NCBI GenBank assembly: GCA_934636865.1
Contig: CAKUBI010000002.1
Location: 1-64,000 of the forward strand
Source of the DNA: an uncultured Oscillospiraceae bacterium
GTDB lineage: Bacteria; Bacillota; Clostridia; Oscillospirales; Oscillospiraceae
Reading direction: 5' to 3'
DNA: 64,000 nucleotides
Part shown: piece after piece, positions 60,729 to 64,000 of the stretch
How positions within the stretch are numbered: position 1 is the stretch's first letter
Layout of the letters: each line of letters opens with the position of its first letter
Notes under the pieces: model-generated
Told to the model about the DNA's origin: nothing
Database searches by the model: none
The model's input: the letters and a program-made list of their open reading frames with translations, nothing else
Made by a program: the position numbers and the translations under genes

Positions 60729-61664
60729 TTACATCTGCACGCGCGTGCCGGTCTTGCCCTCGATGCCCTCGGCTGCCTTTTCAAGCAGCGTGATGAGCGC
60801 GACGCGGCCGGGCTTGGATTCGGCGAACGACATGGCGGCCTGGACCTTCGGCAGCATGGAGCCGGGGGCGAACTGCTTTTCGCCGATATACCTGCGCGCC
60901 TCGTCCGGCGTGAGGGTGTCGAGACCCTTCTGGTCGGGCTTGCCGAAGTTGATGGCGACCTTTTCGACCGCCGTCAGGATGACGAGCATGTCCGCGTCGA
61001 GGAGCTCGGCGAGCTTGGCGGAGGCGAAGTCCTTGTCGATGACCGCGGGCGTGCCATAGAGCTTGCCGTCCTTGCGCACAACGGGGATGCCACCGCCGCC
61101 GACGGTGATGACAACGGTGCCGTTGTCAACGAGCGCCTTGACGGTGTTCTTCTCAATGACGTCGATCGGCTTGGGGGAGGGAACGACCTGGCGGTAGCCG
61201 CGGCCGGCATCCTCGACCATGGTGTAGCCCTTTTCCGCAGCGATGCGGTCGGCAGTCTCCTTGTCGTAGAACGCGCCGACGGGCTTGGTGGGATGCTGGA
61301 AGGCGGGGTCGGCCTCGTCAACGAGCACCTGCGTCACGACGGTCGCGACGTCCTTGTCCATGCCGCGGGCGGCGAGCTCGTTGCCGATGGCGTTCTGCAG
61401 GTGGTAGCCGATGTAGCCCTGGCTCATGGCGCCGCACTCGGGGAAGGGCATGTCGGACTTGATGGCCTTGGCCTCAGCGGCGGTGGCCATGCCGAGGTTG
61501 ATCATGCCGACCTGCGGGCCGTTGCCGTGGGCGATGATGACCTCGTTGCCCTGCACGATCAGATCGACGATGGGCTTGGCGGTCTCGGTGACGAGGGCGA
61601 GCTGCTCGTAGGGGGTGTTTCCCAGCGCGTTGCCGCCCAGGGCGATGACGATTCTCTTGCTCAT
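60729..61664 (-). CDS. arcC: Carbamate kinase
   Basis: 311 residues, amino acid kinase fold. Converts carbamoyl phosphate and ADP to ATP, ammonia and CO2, an energy-yielding last step. Marks: VIALGGNALGNTPYEQL, IAHGNGPQVGMINLG, VITVGGGGIPVV and the FAPGSMLPKVQAAMSF stretch. The ATG has AAGGAGAG upstream. With the YgeW carbamoyltransferase it forms a carbamoyl-phosphate branch, as in arginine deiminase and allantoin/purine pathways; no arcA is seen. Confidence 0.95.
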   Translation of the reverse strand: MSKRIVIALGGNALGNTPYEQLALVTETAKPIVDLIVQGNEVIIAHGNGPQVGMINLGMATAAEAKAIKSDMPFPECGAMSQGYIGYHLQNAIGNELAARGMDKDVATVVTQVLVDEADPAFQHPTKPVGAFYDKETADRIAAEKGYTMVEDAGRGYRQVVPSPKPIDVIEKNTVKALVDNGTVVITVGGGGIPVVRKDGKLYGTPAVIDKDFASAKLAELLDADMLVILTAVEKVAINFGKPDQKGLDTLTPDEARRYIGEKQFAPGSMLPKVQAAMSFAESKPGRVALITLLEKAAEGIEGKTGTRVQM

Positions 61665-61713
61665 GATGACTATCTCTCCTTCGATTTTTTGAAAAACTCT
61701 CTTCTCTCATATC

Positions 61714-61734
61714 AAAAGCGGCGTATCCGCTTTT
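61714..61734 (-). terminator. Weak terminator or attenuator between ygeW and arcC
   Basis: On the minus strand, AAAAGCGG and CCGCTTTT flank a 5-base loop with T residues after. It likely limits readthrough from ygeW into arcC. Confidence 0.55.
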
Positions 61735-61759
61735 TCACGGGATCGCAAAGGGGAAGGGC

Positions 61760-62953
61760 TTAGAACATCTTGCGCTCTTCGCCGGACTTGTCCATCTCCA
61801 TCAGGGCGCGGACGGGGTCCTTGACCTGCGCGAGGAACATCATCGCGGCGATGATATAGGGCTTGTAGGAGGCCTGCTTGTAGAGGGGCACGATGTAGCG
61901 GTCGAACACGCTGTTATCGACCTCGCCCTCGGGGCAGGAAAGACCGGAAATGTCGGCGGGCAGGCAGTGGAGATAGAGCGCATTGCCGCCCCTGGTGAGC
62001 TTCATCATCTCTTCGGTGCAGGCCCAGTCCTTGTGCTCGGCGTTCTGCGCGAGGAGCTTCTTCTCGAGCGCGTCGATGCCGTCCTTGTCGCCGGCCTGAT
62101 AGAGCTTCGTGCGCTCCTCCATGGCTTTGAAGGGGGCCCAGGACTTCGGATACACGATGTCGGCGTCCTTGAAGGCTTCCTTCATGTCGCTGCACTTCTT
62201 GAAGCTGCCGCCGGTGGCCGCCGCGTTCTTGCGCGCGATCTCCTCGACTTCGGGCATGACCTCGTAGCCCTCGGGATGGGCGAGCGTCACGTCCATGCCG
62301 AAGCGGGTGAACAGGCCGATAACGCCCTGCGGGACGGACAGAGGCTTGCCGTAGCTCGGGGAGTAGGCCCAGGTCATCGCGACCTTCTTGCCCTTGAGGT
62401 TCTCCACGCCGCCGAAATAGTGGATGATGTGGAGCATATCGGCCATGCACTGCGTCGGATGGTCCACGTCGCACTGCAGGTTCACGAGCGTCGGGCGCTG
62501 CTCGAGGATGCCGTCGCGGTAGCCCTCTTCGAGCGCGTCCATGAAGGTTTTCTGATACTTGTGGCCCTCGCCGATGAACATATCGTCGCGGATGCCGATG
62601 ACGTCGGCCATGAACGAGACCATGTTTGCCGTCTCGCGCACGGTCTCGCCGTGGGCGATCTGGGACTTCTTCTCGTCGAGCACCTGCTCCTCAAGGCCCA
62701 GCAGGTTGCACGCGGAGGCAAAGGAGAAGCGGGTGCGGGTGGAGTTGTCGCGGAAGATGGAAATGCCGAGGCCGGAGTTGAAGACCTTGGTGTTCTTGTT
62801 GCGCTCGCGCAGGTCGCGCAGCGCGTCGGCCACGGTAAAGACCGCGTCGATCTCCTCGTCGGTCTTGTCCCAGGTCCAGTAGAAGTCGGTCTTGTACATG
62901 TTATTGATGTGCAGCGTCTCAAGATGACGCGCCAGTTCAACAGTCTTGCTCAT
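61760..62953 (-). CDS. ygeW: YgeW-type knotted carbamoyltransferase
   Basis: 397 residues, aspartate/ornithine carbamoyltransferase fold. The carbamoyl phosphate loop is visible as FRDNSTRTRFSF (STRTR), and LHCLPADISGL closes the second domain, as in knotted carbamoyltransferases. YgeW homologues accompany ygeX, ygeY and carbamate kinase in purine/selenium-linked clusters; the substrate that is carbamoylated is not settled (family knowledge). AAGGAG site before the ATG at 62953. A TATACT box lies upstream, without a clear -35. Confidence 0.93.
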   Translation of the reverse strand: MSKTVELARHLETLHINNMYKTDFYWTWDKTDEEIDAVFTVADALRDLRERNKNTKVFNSGLGISIFRDNSTRTRFSFASACNLLGLEEQVLDEKKSQIAHGETVRETANMVSFMADVIGIRDDMFIGEGHKYQKTFMDALEEGYRDGILEQRPTLVNLQCDVDHPTQCMADMLHIIHYFGGVENLKGKKVAMTWAYSPSYGKPLSVPQGVIGLFTRFGMDVTLAHPEGYEVMPEVEEIARKNAAATGGSFKKCSDMKEAFKDADIVYPKSWAPFKAMEERTKLYQAGDKDGIDALEKKLLAQNAEHKDWACTEEMMKLTRGGNALYLHCLPADISGLSCPEGEVDNSVFDRYIVPLYKQASYKPYIIAAMMFLAQVKDPVRALMEMDKSGEERKMF

Positions 62954-63004
62954 GGGTGATGTTCTCCTTTATCTGTATAGTATAATCGAAATACCTTGTT
63001 TTAT

Positions 63005-63058
63005 TTGCGCCGCGCACGGCGCAAATAATCCTGATTCCTTCCGGAGGACGACATGCGC
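63005..63058 (+). repeat. Intergenic element, copy B
   Basis: The GC hairpin GCGCCG/CGGCGC (part of ATTTGCGCCG...CGGCGCAAAT, 63003-63026), then AAT and about 15 bases, then CGGAGGACGACATGCGC (63042-63058), the same 17-mer as copy A. A 13-codon ORF follows on the plus strand (63053-63094). On the minus strand it lies in the leader of ygeW. Confidence 0.65.
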
Positions 63059-63115
63059 GTCCGCAGGAACACTTTGCAGTGCGCGGCGCGGTGAGCACCG
63101 CACGCTGAAAGCCTG

Positions 63116-63143
63116 TTTGAAAACGTGCCTGCACGTTTTCAAA
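63116..63143 (-). terminator. Hairpin after the YgeY gene
   Basis: TTTGAAAACGTGC and GCACGTTTTCAAA form a perfect 13-bp stem with a 2-base loop, just past the ygeY stop. There is no long U tract, so termination strength is uncertain. Confidence 0.55.
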
Positions 63144-63149
63144 ATGACG

Positions 63150-64000
63150 TTACTTGATATCGTTGCCCGTCAGCTCCTGGCGGAAGGAGGTGGCGGATTC
63201 ATTCTTGTCGCCGGGCTTGTAGAGGCCGGGAACGGCGGCGTAGAGCGCCGCGCAGGTGACGAGATCCTGCTTCCAGGTGATCTCGTTGGGCGCGTGGGCC
63301 TGGCTCTCGGCGCCGGGACCGAAGCCGACGCAGGGGATGCCGTAGCGGCCCTGAATGGAAACGCCGTTGGTGGAGAAGGTCCACTTGTCGGTCAGCGGAC
63401 GGCCCGCGCGGGTGGACATGGCCTTTTCATCGGAGCCGATGCGCTCAGTGCCCCAGAGGGCGTGGTGCGCGTCCACGAGCGCCTGCACGTGGGGCGCGGT
63501 TTCCTTATTGATCCAGGTGGGGAAGAAGGCCTCGGTCTCGTAGACGTGGCCGGTCCAGGACGGACGGTCGTACATGTACATGGAGACCTTGATGTCCTTG
63601 GCATACTTTTTGCAGGCGGGCAGGTCCTCGATCTCCTTTAAGCAGGACTGATACGTCTCGCCCGCAGTCATGCGGCGGTCGATCGAGATCGAGCAGGAGT
63701 CGGCGACGGCGCAGCGGGAGGGAGAGGTGAAGAAGATCTGGCTCGTGGTGCAGGTGCCGCGGCCGAGGAAGCGCGCGTCCTCCCAATGCTCGGGATTATA
63801 CTTCGGGTCGAGCATCTTGACAAGACCCTTGATCTCCTGATCGTCGGAAGCATCGTTCTCGTTCAGGTCGCGCACATTGAGCAGGACCTCGGCCATCTTG
63901 TGAATGGCGTTGTCGCCGCGCTCGGGCGCGGAGCCGTGGCAGGAGACGCCGTGCATGTCCACGCGGATCTCCATGCGGCCGCGGTGACCGCGGTAGATGC
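63150..64000 (-). CDS. ygeY: YgeY-type M20 hydrolase, 5' end outside the window
   Basis: The C-terminal 283 residues of an M20 metallopeptidase-like hydrolase, continuing past position 64000. The dimerisation-domain motif [19 protein letters not shown] and the last metal-ligand motif [12 protein letters not shown] are visible. It matches the YgeY group that travels with purine and selenium metabolism genes; the substrate is unknown. Encoded ahead of ygeW on the same strand. Confidence 0.9.
   Translation of the reverse strand, partial: IYRGHRGRMEIRVDMHGVSCHGSAPERGDNAIHKMAEVLLNVRDLNENDASDDQEIKGLVKMLDPKYNPEHWEDARFLGRGTCTTSQIFFTSPSRCAVADSCSISIDRRMTAGETYQSCLKEIEDLPACKKYAKDIKVSMYMYDRPSWTGHVYETEAFFPTWINKETAPHVQALVDAHHALWGTERIGSDEKAMSTRAGRPLTDKWTFSTNGVSIQGRYGIPCVGFGPGAESQAHAPNEITWKQDLVTCAALYAAVPGLYKPGDKNESATSFRQELTGNDIK

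Noticed and set aside
1..64000. Insertion sequences, prophage, integrases, toxin-antitoxin or defence genes
   Set aside because: None of the reading frames shows transposase, integrase, phage or defence motifs; the window is an ordinary chromosomal stretch apart from the purine cluster.

Overview
The window looks like a chromosomal segment of a GC-rich Gram-positive Firmicute of the class Clostridia, probably Oscillospiraceae-like (inference). The signs are AddAB instead of RecBCD, an L27 precursor with its Prp protease, a leucine T-box, an LCP wall enzyme, sigma-A type promoters with 17-bp spacers, and many tight operons. I see no insertion sequence, prophage or CRISPR array. Most of the content is housekeeping.

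Layout. 1-5000: tRNA-Ala, a small membrane protein, ispE with a zinc-ribbon membrane protein, a DUF1015 protein, a MATE exporter and a DUF378 protein. 5001-15053: addBA, azlCD, an internally deleted acetyltransferase, rpmE and a membrane-anchored HTH regulator. 15305-23286: hflX, a GNAT and a YigZ gene, obgE with a DUF6472 gene, a lipoprotein, a YjjG-like phosphatase, the rplU-prp-rpmA operon and an SLH-domain protein. 23442-33134: a long run of ddl, murF, an ABC-F ATPase, DUF218, flavodoxin, prfA, a Sua5-CoaE fusion and an M18 aminopeptidase. 33297-47337: DegV, a ClpP/TepA-like protease, smc-ftsY, a DUF6487 gene, rdgB, yhbY, a NadD-YqeK fusion, an LCP protein, rsfS, T-box-leuS and rpsU. 47390-53832: a GH18-like protein, yqeG, efp, a CD1247-like zinc ribbon protein, a two-gene thiol-redox unit (NifX-thioredoxin fusion plus an FTR-like protein), a pseudouridine synthase, a glycosyltransferase and a macro-domain-like remnant.

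53841-64000 is the most accessory part, and all of it is on the minus strand. It encodes an SsnA-like 8-oxoguanine/purine deaminase, a four-gene BMP-type nucleoside ABC importer, carbamate kinase, a YgeW carbamoyltransferase and the end of a YgeY hydrolase. Together these resemble the purine-salvage and fermentation set (yge/yqe/ssnA) of enterobacteria and clostridia: import a purine or nucleoside, deaminate it, and recover ATP from carbamoyl phosphate.

The best candidates for something undescribed are (1) the NifX/Cys-rich-linker/thioredoxin fusion translationally coupled to a 65-residue FTR-like protein (50104-51053), and (2) a roughly 55-bp intergenic element present twice in the purine cluster (55304-55358 and 63005-63058). 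Each copy has a GC hairpin, a fixed spacer and a shared 17-mer that reads as a ribosome site plus start codon for a 13-codon ORF.
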